A stretch of DNA of 64,000 nt from NCBI RefSeq assembly GCF_900169785.1, contig NZ_FWER01000018.1:37161-101160 (forward strand). The letters are read 5' to 3'. Source of the stretch: Rhizobium sullae. Its GTDB lineage: Bacteria; Pseudomonadota; Alphaproteobacteria; Rhizobiales; Rhizobiaceae. The notes below the pieces were generated by a model. That model saw only the letters and a program-made list of their open reading frames with translations. It ran no database searches and had not been told where the DNA came from. Below, piece by piece: positions 20,118-29,371 of the stretch; within the stretch, counting starts at the first letter, position 1; every line of letters begins with the position of its first letter. A program made the translations under genes and the position numbers.

Positions 20118-21281
20118 ATGCAGCCTATCCCCGATTATACTTCGAGCGTCAGCGAGCACTTGAAATCGCTGACGGCTTCAGGCGCTCTCCAGATCGATTC
20201 AGCGCAGATGGATGTGGCAAAAAGCCTCGATCGGGTGCTTTTTGAACTGAAGCGCCGCCGCCCTGCTGCGAAATCCAGCTCGCTCGGCTGGCTCTTCGCT
20301 CCGAAGAAGAAGGCGGAGGATCACATCAAAGGGCTTTACATTCATGGCAGCGTCGGCCGCGGCAAGACAATGCTGATGGATATCTTTTACGGGATGGCGC
20401 CCTGTTCGAAGAGACGCCGTGCGCACTTCCATGAGTTCATGACCGATGTCCACAACCGCATCGCCGCGCACCGGCTCAAGCTGAAGAACGGCGAGATAAA
20501 GCAAGCCGATCCCGTGCCGCCGGTGGCGGCCGCACTTTACGAGGAGGCCGAACTCCTCTGCTTCGACGAGTTTACGGTGACGGACATCGCTGATGCGATG
20601 ATCCTCTCGAGGCTGTTCTCAGAGCTTTTTGCGCGCGGCTGCATGCTCATCGCGACCTCGAATGTCGAACCTGACAATCTCTACAAGGACGGCCTCAATC
20701 GCGGTCTCTTCCTGCCTTTCATCGGTCTCCTCAAGAAGAATGTCGAGGTCGTGACGCTCGACTCCCCGACGGATTACCGGATGGAGAAGCTGAACAGCCA
20801 GCCCGTCTATCTGACGCCGATCGACGAGCGGACGGATATGGCGATGGATGCGTCCTGGGCGCAGGCGCTGCACGGGCGCAAGGCGCAGCCCCTCGATATT
20901 CCGATGAAAGGCCGCTCGATCCATGTGCCGCTCGCGGTCGATCGCATGGCGCGCTTTTCCTTTGCCGATCTTTGCGAGAAGCCGCTCGGTGCTGCAGACT
21001 TTCTCGCAATCGCCAAGCGCTTTGATACGATTTTTGTCGACCGCATCCCAAAACTGGGTCCGGACAAGCGGAACCAGGCGAAGCGACTCATCATTCTCGT
21101 CGATACGCTCTACGATCACGGCGTGCGGCTTCATGCGTCCGCAGCGGAAATGCCGGAAGATTTGCTGGTCGAACGGTGTGGGACGGAAGGCTTCGAATTC
21201 GATCGGACCGCCTCGCGCCTTTTCGAGATGCGCAGCGCAGAATATCTTGCAACGCACCATGAAAAGCATGCCGCCGAGTAA
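20118..21281 (+). CDS. zapE: Cell division protein ZapE / AFG1-family ATPase
   Basis: 387-residue AFG1/ZapE P-loop ATPase. It has Walker A GSVGRGKTMLMD (about residue 77-88), Walker B LLCFDEFTVTDIADA, and a sensor-like LIATSNVEPDNLY. In E. coli ZapE acts at the division ring; the mitochondrial homologue is involved in membrane protein quality control. Placement between sdh and mdh is characteristic of rhizobia. The start at 20118 gives a normal N-terminus. Confidence 0.93.
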   Translation: MQPIPDYTSSVSEHLKSLTASGALQIDSAQMDVAKSLDRVLFELKRRRPAAKSSSLGWLFAPKKKAEDHIKGLYIHGSVGRGKTMLMDIFYGMAPCSKRRRAHFHEFMTDVHNRIAAHRLKLKNGEIKQADPVPPVAAALYEEAELLCFDEFTVTDIADAMILSRLFSELFARGCMLIATSNVEPDNLYKDGLNRGLFLPFIGLLKKNVEVVTLDSPTDYRMEKLNSQPVYLTPIDERTDMAMDASWAQALHGRKAQPLDIPMKGRSIHVPLAVDRMARFSFADLCEKPLGAADFLAIAKRFDTIFVDRIPKLGPDKRNQAKRLIILVDTLYDHGVRLHASAAEMPEDLLVERCGTEGFEFDRTASRLFEMRSAEYLATHHEKHAAE

Positions 21282-21458
21282 CAATTTGGTGACGAAATAT
21301 TTTACGTTTACGTAAGTATTTTTATATCTAAACGATTGAAATTGCTGCAGCAAAAATAACACGTTGCCATTTTTTGGCTTTGAGGCTATGCGATTGCGGC
21401 ATTGGACGACGCTTGGACGCGCCGCCCGACTGATTTTGATCGCAAAGGAAACAGCGAA
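21282..21458. promoter_or_regulatory. AT-rich upstream region of the mdh-suc operon
   Basis: 177 bases without a gene. The first 80 are markedly AT-rich compared with the surroundings. They contain a tandem TTTACG TTTACG (21301-21312) whose second copy lies in a perfect 8-bp palindrome TTACGTAA (21308-21315). This is the probable promoter or operator region of the TCA operon, but no sigma-70 pair is convincing enough to place. Confidence 0.45.
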
Positions 21459-22421
21459 ATGGCGCGTAACAAGATCGCACTTATCGGTTCTGGCATGATT
21501 GGTGGCACGCTGGCACATCTCGCCGGCCTGAAAGAGCTCGGTGACATCGTTCTCTTCGACATTGCCGACGGCATTCCGCAGGGCAAGAGCCTCGATATCG
21601 CGCAGTCGTCTCCGGTCGAAGGCTTCGATGCCAATCTGACGGGTGCCAGCGATTATTCCGCGATCGAGGGCGCAGATGTCTGCATCGTCACCGCCGGCGT
21701 TCCGCGCAAGCCGGGAATGAGCCGCGACGACCTCCTCGGCATCAACCTCAAGGTCATGGAGCAGGTCGGCGCCGGCATCAAGAAGTACGCCCCGAACGCT
21801 TTCGTCATCTGCATCACCAATCCGCTCGACGCCATGGTTTGGGCGCTGCAGAAGTTCTCCGGCCTTCCGGCCAACAAAGTTGTCGGCATGGCCGGCGTTC
21901 TCGACTCGTCGCGCTTTCGCCTCTTCCTGGCCAAGGAGTTCAACGTTTCCGTCCAGGACGTCACGGCTTTCGTTCTCGGCGGCCATGGCGATACGATGGT
22001 GCCGCTCGCCCGCTACTCGACCGTCGGCGGTATTCCACTCACCGATCTCGTCACAATGGGTTGGGTCACCAAGGAACGCCTCGAGGAAATCATCCAGCGC
22101 ACCCGTGACGGCGGCGCCGAAATCGTCGGCCTGCTGAAGACCGGCTCGGCCTATTATGCTCCGGCTGCTTCGGCAATCGAAATGGCTGAATCCTACCTCA
22201 AGGACAAGAAGCGCGTTCTGCCCTGCGCGGCACATCTTACCGGACAGTACGGTGTCAAGGACATGTATGTCGGCGTTCCGACGGTGATCGGCGCCGGCGG
22301 CGTCGAGCGCGTCATCGAGATCGACCTCAACAAGGCCGAGAAGGAAGCCTTCGACAAGTCCGTCGGCGCTGTCGCCGGGCTGTGCGAAGCCTGCATCAAC
22401 ATCGCCCCCGCGCTGAAGTAA
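21459..22421 (+). CDS. mdh: Malate dehydrogenase (NAD)
   Basis: 320-residue LDH-like malate dehydrogenase, which interconverts malate and oxaloacetate. It has the Rossmann motif GSGMIGG (residues 10-16), the substrate-binding arginines in GVPRKPGMSRDDLL, the catalytic Asp/Arg region ITNPLDAMVW, and the catalytic His in GGHGDTMVP (about 176). The ATG at 21459 is chosen because AAAGGA lies upstream at the right distance; the longer frame from 21402 is not conserved in this family. It is the first gene of the suc cluster. Confidence 0.97.
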   Translation: MARNKIALIGSGMIGGTLAHLAGLKELGDIVLFDIADGIPQGKSLDIAQSSPVEGFDANLTGASDYSAIEGADVCIVTAGVPRKPGMSRDDLLGINLKVMEQVGAGIKKYAPNAFVICITNPLDAMVWALQKFSGLPANKVVGMAGVLDSSRFRLFLAKEFNVSVQDVTAFVLGGHGDTMVPLARYSTVGGIPLTDLVTMGWVTKERLEEIIQRTRDGGAEIVGLLKTGSAYYAPAASAIEMAESYLKDKKRVLPCAAHLTGQYGVKDMYVGVPTVIGAGGVERVIEIDLNKAEKEAFDKSVGAVAGLCEACINIAPALK

Positions 22422-22440
22422 TCGAAACAGGGATAAACCC

Positions 22441-23637
22441 ATGAACATTCATGAATATCAGGCCAAGGCTCTGCTGAAGAGCTATGGCGCGCCGGTCGCC
22501 GAAGGTGTGGCCATCTTCAAGGCCGACGAGGCTGAGGCTGCTGCAAAGCAATTGCCGGGTCCGCTCTACGTCGTGAAGAGCCAGATCCACGCCGGCGGCC
22601 GCGGCAAGGGCAAATTCAAGGAGCTCTCGCCGGAAGCCAAGGGTGGCGTTCGCCTTGCGAAGTCGATCGACGAAGTCACCGCCAATGTCAAGGAAATGCT
22701 TGGCAATACGCTGGTTACCAAGCAGACCGGTCCTGCCGGCAAGCAGGTCAACCGCCTCTACATCGAAGACGGCGCCGATATCGACCGCGAACTTTATCTC
22801 TCGATCCTCGTCGATCGTTCCGTCGGTCAGGTTGCCTTCGTCGTTTCGACCGAAGGCGGCATGGACATCGAGACCGTTGCGCACGACACGCCAGAGAAGA
22901 TCATCACTGTCGCCATCGACCCGGCAATGGGCGTGACGGCTGAGGACAACAAGAAGCTTGCGGATGCTCTGAGGCTCGAAGGCGACGCCCGCAAGGATGG
23001 CGACACGCTGTTTCCGATCCTCTACAAGGCGTTCGTCGAAAAGGACATGAGCCTGCTCGAAGTCAATCCGCTGATCGTCATGAAGAACGGCCGCCTGCGC
23101 GTCCTCGACGCCAAGGTATCCTTCGACGGCAATGCGCTCTTCCGTCACGAAGATATCGTTGCGCTGCGCGACAAAACGGAAGAAGACGAGAAGGAAATCG
23201 AAGCCTCCAAATACGACCTCGCCTACGTTGCCCTCGACGGCAATATCGGCTGCATGGTCAATGGTGCAGGCCTTGCCATGGCGACCATGGACATCATCAA
23301 GCTCTACGGCGCCGAGCCTGCGAACTTCCTCGATGTCGGCGGCGGTGCTTCGAAGGAAAAGGTCACCGCGGCTTTCAAGATCATCACCGCTGATCCGGCC
23401 GTGAAAGGCATCCTGGTCAATATCTTCGGCGGCATCATGCGCTGCGACGTCATCGCCGAAGGCGTGATTGCGGCAGTGAAGGAAGTGGGCCTCCAGGTGC
23501 CGCTGGTCGTCCGTCTCGAAGGCACCAATGTAGAACTCGGCAAGAAAATCATACGAGAGAGCGGGCTGAACGTGATCCCTGCCGACGATCTTGACGACGC
23601 GGCGAAGAAGATCGTCGCTGCTGTGAAAGGGAACTAA
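22441..23637 (+). CDS. sucC: Succinyl-CoA synthetase beta subunit
   Basis: 398-residue ATP-grasp subunit. It starts with the conserved MNIHEYQAKALLKSYG, has the nucleotide-binding GGRGKGKFKEL, and a C-terminal CoA-ligase-like domain with NIFGGIMRCDVIAEGV and PLVVRLEGTNVELGKKI. It makes succinate and ATP/GTP from succinyl-CoA with SucD, whose gene begins three bases later. Confidence 0.98.
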   Translation: MNIHEYQAKALLKSYGAPVAEGVAIFKADEAEAAAKQLPGPLYVVKSQIHAGGRGKGKFKELSPEAKGGVRLAKSIDEVTANVKEMLGNTLVTKQTGPAGKQVNRLYIEDGADIDRELYLSILVDRSVGQVAFVVSTEGGMDIETVAHDTPEKIITVAIDPAMGVTAEDNKKLADALRLEGDARKDGDTLFPILYKAFVEKDMSLLEVNPLIVMKNGRLRVLDAKVSFDGNALFRHEDIVALRDKTEEDEKEIEASKYDLAYVALDGNIGCMVNGAGLAMATMDIIKLYGAEPANFLDVGGGASKEKVTAAFKIITADPAVKGILVNIFGGIMRCDVIAEGVIAAVKEVGLQVPLVVRLEGTNVELGKKIIRESGLNVIPADDLDDAAKKIVAAVKGN

Positions 23638-23640
23638 GGC

Positions 23641-24546
23641 ATGTCCATTCTCGTCAACAAAGATACCAAGGTCCTGGTCCAGGGGCTGACCGGCAAGACC
23701 GGCACTTTCCACACCGAGCAGGCGCTTGCTTATTACGGCACCAAGATGGTGGGCGGCATCCATCCGAAGAAGGGCGGCGAGACCTGGGGATCGCTCGAAG
23801 GCGAAGCGCAATTGCCGATCTTCGCCTCCGTCGCCGAGGGCAAGGAAAAGACCGGCGCCGATGCATCGGTGATCTATGTGCCGCCGGCCGGCGCCGCCGA
23901 GGCGATCATCGAGGCGATCGAAGCGGAAATCCCGCTCATCATCTGCATCACGGAAGGCATTCCGGTCGAGGACATGATCAAGGTCAAGTCCAAGCTCGAC
24001 AAGTCGAAGTCGCGCCTGATCGGTCCGAACTGCCCGGGTGTTCTGACGCCTGAGGAATGCAAGATCGGCATCATGCCGGGCAACATCTTCCGCAAGGGCT
24101 CGGTCGGCGTTCTCTCGCGCTCCGGCACGCTGACCTACGAAGCCGTCTTCCAGACCTCGAATGAAGGCCTCGGCCAGACGACAGCTGTCGGCATCGGCGG
24201 CGACCCGGTCAAGGGCACCGAGTTCATCGATGTACTCGAGATGTTCCTTGCGGACGACGAAACCAAGTCGATCATCATGATCGGCGAAATCGGCGGCTCG
24301 GCCGAAGAAGATGCGGCTCAGTTCCTGAAGGACGAAGCCAAGCGCGGACGCAAGAAGCCGATGGTCGGCTTCATCGCCGGGCGTACGGCACCTCCCGGCC
24401 GCACCATGGGCCATGCCGGTGCCGTTATTTCCGGCGGCAAGGGCGGTGCGGAAGACAAGATCTCGGCCATGGAATCGGCTGGCATCACGGTGTCCCCGTC
24501 TCCGGCCCGTCTCGGCAAGACGCTGGTTGAAGTCCTCAAGGGCTAA
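23641..24546 (+). CDS. sucD: Succinyl-CoA synthetase alpha subunit
   Basis: 301-residue subunit with an N-terminal CoA-binding Rossmann domain (VLVQGLTGKTGTFHT). The catalytic His that is phosphorylated lies in TMGHAGAVISGGKGGAEDK, with the interacting Glu in GEIGGSAEEDAA. It pairs with the immediately upstream sucC and is followed by a 164-base gap with a strong hairpin before sucA. Confidence 0.98.
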   Translation: MSILVNKDTKVLVQGLTGKTGTFHTEQALAYYGTKMVGGIHPKKGGETWGSLEGEAQLPIFASVAEGKEKTGADASVIYVPPAGAAEAIIEAIEAEIPLIICITEGIPVEDMIKVKSKLDKSKSRLIGPNCPGVLTPEECKIGIMPGNIFRKGSVGVLSRSGTLTYEAVFQTSNEGLGQTTAVGIGGDPVKGTEFIDVLEMFLADDETKSIIMIGEIGGSAEEDAAQFLKDEAKRGRKKPMVGFIAGRTAPPGRTMGHAGAVISGGKGGAEDKISAMESAGITVSPSPARLGKTLVEVLKG

Positions 24547-24558
24547 GCCAACTTATAC

Positions 24559-24592
24559 CCGGGCGGAAGAAAGCATCTGCGCTTCCGCCCGG
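24559..24592 (+). promoter_or_regulatory. sucD-sucA intercistronic hairpin
   Basis: CCGGGCGGAAG and CTTCCGCCCGG form a perfect 11-bp stem with a 12-base loop, 13 bases after the sucD stop. There is no T-run on either side, so it is more likely an RNA-processing or 3'-stabilising element than an intrinsic terminator. Confidence 0.6.
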
Positions 24593-24678
24593 CCCCAAGT
24601 TTCGACAGCAGATGTGCCGCGGACAGGCGGTAAATTCGAATGCGGCAGCCGGGTAGAGCCGGCAAATTCATCAAAGTC

Positions 24679-24710
24679 AGGAGGCGGGCGGAAAGCGTCC
24701 GCGTAAAACC
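24679..24710 (+). promoter_or_regulatory. distant Shine-Dalgarno with intervening hairpin before sucA
   Basis: AGGAGG (24679-24684) is the only strong ribosome site near sucA but ends 26 bases before the ATG. Between them GCGGA (24688-24692) and TCCGC (24698-24702) can pair, which would shorten the effective distance to about 11 bases. No alternative in-frame start lies nearer. Confidence 0.45.
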
Positions 24711-27695
24711 ATGGCACGGCAAGAAGCCAACGAGCAGTTTCAGATCACCTCGTTTCTGGATGGCGCCAATGCTGCCTATATCGAGCAGCTCTATGCGCGC
24801 TACGAGGAGGATCCGTCTTCCGTCGACGATCAGTGGCGGACTTTTTTCAAGGCTCTGGAAGACGATCCGAACGATGTGAAGAAGGCGGCCAAGGGTGCTT
24901 CCTGGCGCAAGAAGCACTGGCCGATCCAGGCCGGCGGCGATCTCGTATCGGCGCTCGACGGCGATTGGGGCGCGGTCGAGAAGGTCATCGAAACCAAGGT
25001 GAAGGCAAAGGCCGAAGCTGCGGGCAAGCCGACCGACGGCGCCGACATTCTCCAGGCGACGCGCGATTCCGTCCGTGCCATCATGATGATCCGTGCCTAT
25101 CGCATGCGCGGCCATCTGCATGCCAAGCTCGATCCGCTCGGCATCGCGGCGGCGGTCGAAGACTACAAGGAACTGTCGCCGGAAGCTTACGGCTTCACCC
25201 CAGCCGACTTTGATCGCAAGATCTTCATCGACAACGTGCTCGGTCTCGAATACGCGACCATTCCGCAGATGATCGAGATTCTCGAGCGGACCTATTGCTC
25301 GACACTCGGCGTCGAGTTCATGCACATGTCCAATCCGGAAGAAAAGGCCTGGATCCAGGAACGCATCGAAGGGCCGGACAAAGGCGTCGCATTCTCGCCG
25401 GAAGGCAAGAAGGCGATCCTTGCCAAGCTCATCGAGGCGGAAGGCTACGAGCAATTCCTCGACGTCAAGTTCAAGGGTACCAAGCGCTTCGGCCTCGATG
25501 GCGGCGAATCGCTGATCCCGGCTCTTGAGCAGATCCTGAAGCGCGGCGGCCACCTCGGCCTGAAGGAAGCCGTGTTCGGCATGGCGCATCGCGGCCGCCT
25601 GAATGTGCTTAGCCAGGTCATGGGCAAGCCACACCGTGCCATCTTCCACGAGTTCAAGGGCGGTTCCTATGCACCCGACGAGGTCGAGGGTTCAGGTGAC
25701 GTGAAGTACCATCTCGGCGCATCTTCCGACCGCGAATTCGACGGCAACAAGGTTCACGTCTCGCTGACGGCAAACCCTTCGCACCTCGAAATCGTTGATC
25801 CGGTCGTCATGGGCAAGGTCCGCGCCAAGCAGGATATGAGCGCCACCGTCTGGGAAGGCGATATCATTCCGCTCTCCGAGCGCGCCAAGATTCTGCCGTT
25901 GCTGATCCATGGCGACGCGGCTTTCGCTGGCCAGGGCGTCATCGCTGAAATTCTCGGCCTTTCGGGACTCCGCGGCCACCGTGTCGCCGGCACGATGCAC
26001 GTCATCATCAACAACCAGATCGGCTTTACGACGAACCCGGCCTTCTCCCGCTCGTCGCCCTATCCGTCCGATGTTGCGAAGATGATCGAGGCACCGATCT
26101 TCCACGTCAATGGTGATGATCCGGAAGCTGTCGTCTACGCAGCCAAGATCGCGACCGAATTCCGCATGAAGTTCCACAAGCCTGTCGTGCTCGACATGTT
26201 CTGCTACCGGCGCTACGGCCACAACGAAGGTGATGAGCCGTCCTTCACCCAGCCGAAGATGTACAAGGTTATCCGTGGCCACAAGACGGTGTTCCAGCTT
26301 TACGCCGAGCGTCTTGTTGCGGAAGGCCTGCTGACCGAAGGCGAAGTCGAGAAGATGAAGGCCGACTGGCGCGCCCATCTCGAGCAGGAGTTCGAGGCCG
26401 GGCAATCCTACAAGCCGAACAAGGCCGACTGGCTGGACGGCGAATGGTCTGGCCTGCGCACGGCAGACAACGCCGACGAGCAGCGCCGTGGCAAGACGGC
26501 CGTGCCGATGAAGCAGTTGAAGGAGATCGGCCGCAAGTTGTCGGAAATCCCGGCGGGCTTCCACGCGCACCGCACGATCCAGCGCTTCATGGAAAACCGG
26601 GCCAACATGATCCAGACGGGCGAAGGCATCGACTGGGCAATGGGTGAGGCGTTGGCATTCGGCGCGCTCTGCCTCGAAGGACATAAGATCCGCCTTTCAG
26701 GTCAGGATTGCGAACGCGGCACTTTCTCGCAGCGCCATTCGGTCCTCTACGATCAGGAAACTGAAGAACGCTATATCCCGCTCGCCAACCTGTCGCCGAC
26801 GCAGGCCCGTTACGAAGTCATCAATTCGATGCTTTCCGAAGAGGCTGTTCTCGGCTTCGAATACGGCTATTCGCTGGCCCGCCCGAATGCGCTCACACTC
26901 TGGGAAGCCCAGTTCGGCGACTTCGCCAACGGTGCGCAGGTCGTCTTCGACCAGTTCATTTCGTCGGGCGAACGCAAGTGGCTGCGCATGTCGGGTCTCG
27001 TCTGCCTGCTGCCGCATGGCTACGAAGGTCAGGGTCCGGAGCACTCTTCAGCCCGCCTCGAACGCTTCCTGCAGCTTTGCGCGGAAGACAACATGCAGGT
27101 TGCCAACGTCACGACGCCGGCGAACTATTTCCATATCCTGCGCCGTCAGCTGAAGCGTGACTTCCGCAAGCCGTTGATCCTGATGACGCCGAAGTCGCTG
27201 CTGCGCCACAAGCGGGCGGTTTCGGGCCTCGCAGAGATGGCAGGCGAATCCTCTTTCCATCGTCTTCTCTGGGACGACGCGGAGGTCATCAAGGACGGGC
27301 CGATCAAACTGCAGAAGGACAACAAGATTCGCCGCGTCGTAATGTGTTCCGGCAAGGTCTACTACGACCTTCTGGAAGAGCGCGAGAAGCGCGGTGTCGA
27401 TGATGTCTACCTGCTGCGCGTCGAACAACTCTATCCTTTCCCGGCCAAGGCGCTCATCAACGAGCTCTCCCGCTTCCGCAACGCGGAAATGGTCTGGTGC
27501 CAGGAAGAACCGAAGAACATGGGGGCATGGTCGTTCATCGATCCATATCTCGAATGGGTTCTCGCCCACATCGATGCGAAGTACCAGCGCGTGCGCTACA
27601 CCGGACGTCCGGCTGCCGCTTCACCTGCAACGGGCCTGATGTCCAAGCATCTGTCGCAGCTCGCCGCATTCCTCGAGGATGCGCTGGGCGGCTGA
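24711..27695 (+). CDS. sucA: 2-Oxoglutarate dehydrogenase E1 component
   Basis: 994-residue thiamine-diphosphate-dependent E1, which decarboxylates 2-oxoglutarate and reductively succinylates the lipoyl group of SucB. The N-terminal segment FLDGANAAYIEQLYARYEED is the E2-docking motif. AHRGRLNVLSQVMGKPHR (about 290), HGDAAFAGQGVIAE (about 400) and INNQIGFTT mark the ThDP site. GYEGQGPEHSSARLERFLQ is in the pyrimidine-binding domain. The length is as in other rhizobia. Confidence 0.98.
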   Translation: MARQEANEQFQITSFLDGANAAYIEQLYARYEEDPSSVDDQWRTFFKALEDDPNDVKKAAKGASWRKKHWPIQAGGDLVSALDGDWGAVEKVIETKVKAKAEAAGKPTDGADILQATRDSVRAIMMIRAYRMRGHLHAKLDPLGIAAAVEDYKELSPEAYGFTPADFDRKIFIDNVLGLEYATIPQMIEILERTYCSTLGVEFMHMSNPEEKAWIQERIEGPDKGVAFSPEGKKAILAKLIEAEGYEQFLDVKFKGTKRFGLDGGESLIPALEQILKRGGHLGLKEAVFGMAHRGRLNVLSQVMGKPHRAIFHEFKGGSYAPDEVEGSGDVKYHLGASSDREFDGNKVHVSLTANPSHLEIVDPVVMGKVRAKQDMSATVWEGDIIPLSERAKILPLLIHGDAAFAGQGVIAEILGLSGLRGHRVAGTMHVIINNQIGFTTNPAFSRSSPYPSDVAKMIEAPIFHVNGDDPEAVVYAAKIATEFRMKFHKPVVLDMFCYRRYGHNEGDEPSFTQPKMYKVIRGHKTVFQLYAERLVAEGLLTEGEVEKMKADWRAHLEQEFEAGQSYKPNKADWLDGEWSGLRTADNADEQRRGKTAVPMKQLKEIGRKLSEIPAGFHAHRTIQRFMENRANMIQTGEGIDWAMGEALAFGALCLEGHKIRLSGQDCERGTFSQRHSVLYDQETEERYIPLANLSPTQARYEVINSMLSEEAVLGFEYGYSLARPNALTLWEAQFGDFANGAQVVFDQFISSGERKWLRMSGLVCLLPHGYEGQGPEHSSARLERFLQLCAEDNMQVANVTTPANYFHILRRQLKRDFRKPLILMTPKSLLRHKRAVSGLAEMAGESSFHRLLWDDAEVIKDGPIKLQKDNKIRRVVMCSGKVYYDLLEEREKRGVDDVYLLRVEQLYPFPAKALINELSRFRNAEMVWCQEEPKNMGAWSFIDPYLEWVLAHIDAKYQRVRYTGRPAAASPATGLMSKHLSQLAAFLEDALGG

Positions 27696-27708
27696 GGAGT
27701 TGGGGACG

Positions 27709-28026
27709 ATGGCATATTTCTTCTTGAGACTCGTGCCGCCTCGTTCCCACTTTCCGAACGACGCGACCGAGGAGGAAATGGCTGCGATGGAACGGCATGC
27801 CGAATATTGGCGCCAGAACGCAGAAGCGGGATCGGCAATTGCTGTCGGCCCCGTCTTCGAGGGCGAAGGTGCCTGGGGCATGGCTGTCGTCTCGGTCGAG
27901 GATCAGGAGGCCGCGAAAGCGCTCGCCGATGCCGATCCGATCATCCGCTCCGCTTTCGGTTTTCACTTCGAAATTTTGCCGATGCCCTCGATCATTCTCC
28001 GGCCGTCTGGCGCCGGAAACGAATAA
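27709..28026 (+). CDS. YciI-like protein between sucA and sucB
   Basis: 105-residue protein of the YciI-like alpha-beta barrel fold. It begins MAYFFLRLVPPRSHFPNDATEEEMAAME. The motif MERHAEYWRQNAEAGSAIAVGPVF is followed by EAAKALADADPIIRSAFGFHFEILPMP. The start at 27709 uses the GAGGAG overlapping the sucA stop codon; an earlier in-frame ATG at 27679 lies within sucA. It is wedged 13 bases after sucA and 29 before sucB, hence cotranscribed with the dehydrogenase. No function is known. Confidence 0.82.
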   Translation: MAYFFLRLVPPRSHFPNDATEEEMAAMERHAEYWRQNAEAGSAIAVGPVFEGEGAWGMAVVSVEDQEAAKALADADPIIRSAFGFHFEILPMPSIILRPSGAGNE

Positions 28027-28055
28027 ATGAAAACAACCAAATCAGGATTTGAACA

Positions 28056-29318
28056 ATGGCCACAGAAATCCGCGTTCCAACTCTCGGTGAATCCGTCAGC
28101 GAGGCAACCGTCGGCACCTGGTTTAAGAAGGTTGGCGACGCCATCAAGGCCGATGAGCCGATTCTTGAGCTTGAAACCGACAAGGTGACCATCGAAGTAC
28201 CGGCACCCACCTCCGGCACGCTGTCCGAAATTGTCGCTCAGGCTGGTGAAACCGTTGGTCTCGGCGCGTTGCTTGGCCAGATCGCCGCGGGCGCTGCTGT
28301 CCCGGCTGCCGCTCCCGCAAAGGCCGCCGAGCCGGCCGTCGCGGCTCCGGCCGAGGCAGCGCCTGCCGCTCCGGCCGCTGCCGCTGCCGCATCGGTTGCT
28401 TCCGCCCCGGCCTCGGTTTCAACCATGCCGCCGGCGCCGGCTGCCGCCAAGATGCTGGCTGAAAGCAATCTCTCTGTCGATCAGGTCGAAGGCAGCGGCA
28501 AGCGCGGCCAGGTGCTGAAGGGCGATGTAATCGCTGCCGTCGCCAAGGGTCTTTCCGCTCGGGCAGCTGCGCCTGTGGCTCCCGCTGCAGCCCGTGGCCC
28601 GTCGACGGTGGAGGACGCCACCCGCGAGGAGCGCGTGAAGATGACGCGCCTGCGACAGACGATTGCCAAGCGTCTGAAGGATGCGCAGAACACCGCAGCC
28701 ATGCTCACCACCTACAATGAGGTGGACATGAAGGCGGTCATGGACCTGCGTGCCAAGTATAAGGACGTCTTCGAGAAGAAACACGGCGTTAAGCTCGGCT
28801 TCATGGGCTTCTTCACCAAGGCCGTGACGCATGCGTTGAAGGAATTGCCGGCCGTCAACGCCGAGATCGACGGCACCGACATCATCTACAAGAACTACTG
28901 CCACATCGGCATGGCCGTCGGCACAGACAAAGGCCTGGTTGTTCCGATCATCCGCGATGCCGACCAAATGTCGATCGCCGAGATCGAGAAGGACCTTGGC
29001 CGTCTTGCCAAGGCTGCGCGCGACGGCACGCTCTCGATGGCCGACATGCAGGGCGGCACCTTCACGATCACCAATGGCGGCGTTTACGGCTCATTGATGT
29101 CCTCGCCGATCCTCAACGCACCGCAGTCGGGCATTCTCGGGATGCACAAGATCCAGGACCGTCCGGTCGTCGTCGGCGGTCAGATCGTCATCCGTCCGAT
29201 GATGTATCTCGCCCTCTCCTACGATCACCGCATCGTCGACGGCAAGGAAGCCGTGACCTTCCTCGTCCGCGTCAAGGAAAGCCTGGAAGATCCGGAGCGC
29301 CTGGTTCTAGATCTCTAA
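28056..29318 (+). CDS. sucB: 2-Oxoglutarate dehydrogenase E2 (dihydrolipoyl succinyltransferase)
   Basis: 420-residue E2 core. One lipoyl domain has the lipoylated Lys43 in ELETDKVTIEVPA. An Ala/Pro-rich flexible linker (about 80-128) precedes the peripheral-subunit-binding domain (about 130-170, PAAAKMLAESNL...GKRGQVLKGDV). The C-terminal catalytic domain ends in LSYDHRIVDGKEA with the catalytic His/Asp. It is followed within 11 bases by a terminator-like hairpin. Confidence 0.98.
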   Translation: MATEIRVPTLGESVSEATVGTWFKKVGDAIKADEPILELETDKVTIEVPAPTSGTLSEIVAQAGETVGLGALLGQIAAGAAVPAAAPAKAAEPAVAAPAEAAPAAPAAAAAASVASAPASVSTMPPAPAAAKMLAESNLSVDQVEGSGKRGQVLKGDVIAAVAKGLSARAAAPVAPAAARGPSTVEDATREERVKMTRLRQTIAKRLKDAQNTAAMLTTYNEVDMKAVMDLRAKYKDVFEKKHGVKLGFMGFFTKAVTHALKELPAVNAEIDGTDIIYKNYCHIGMAVGTDKGLVVPIIRDADQMSIAEIEKDLGRLAKAARDGTLSMADMQGGTFTITNGGVYGSLMSSPILNAPQSGILGMHKIQDRPVVVGGQIVIRPMMYLALSYDHRIVDGKEAVTFLVRVKESLEDPERLVLDL

Positions 29319-29328
29319 GAGAATGATG

Positions 29329-29353
29329 GGGCCGCACGAGCGGCCCTGTTTTT
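29329..29353 (+). terminator. Rho-independent terminator/attenuator after sucB
   Basis: GGGCCGC and GCGGCCC form a 7-bp stem with the tetraloop ACGA, followed by TGTTTTT. It lies between sucB and the next plus-strand gene, so it would end or attenuate the suc transcript before the secreted protein, SDR, LysE and lpdA genes. Confidence 0.82.
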
Positions 29354-29371
29354 CGCGGCAAGGAGTGCCTT

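Noticed and set aside
22396..24414. A 672-codon minus-strand frame opposite sucC and sucD
   Set aside because: Shadow of conserved genes; composition typical of reversed high-GC codons.
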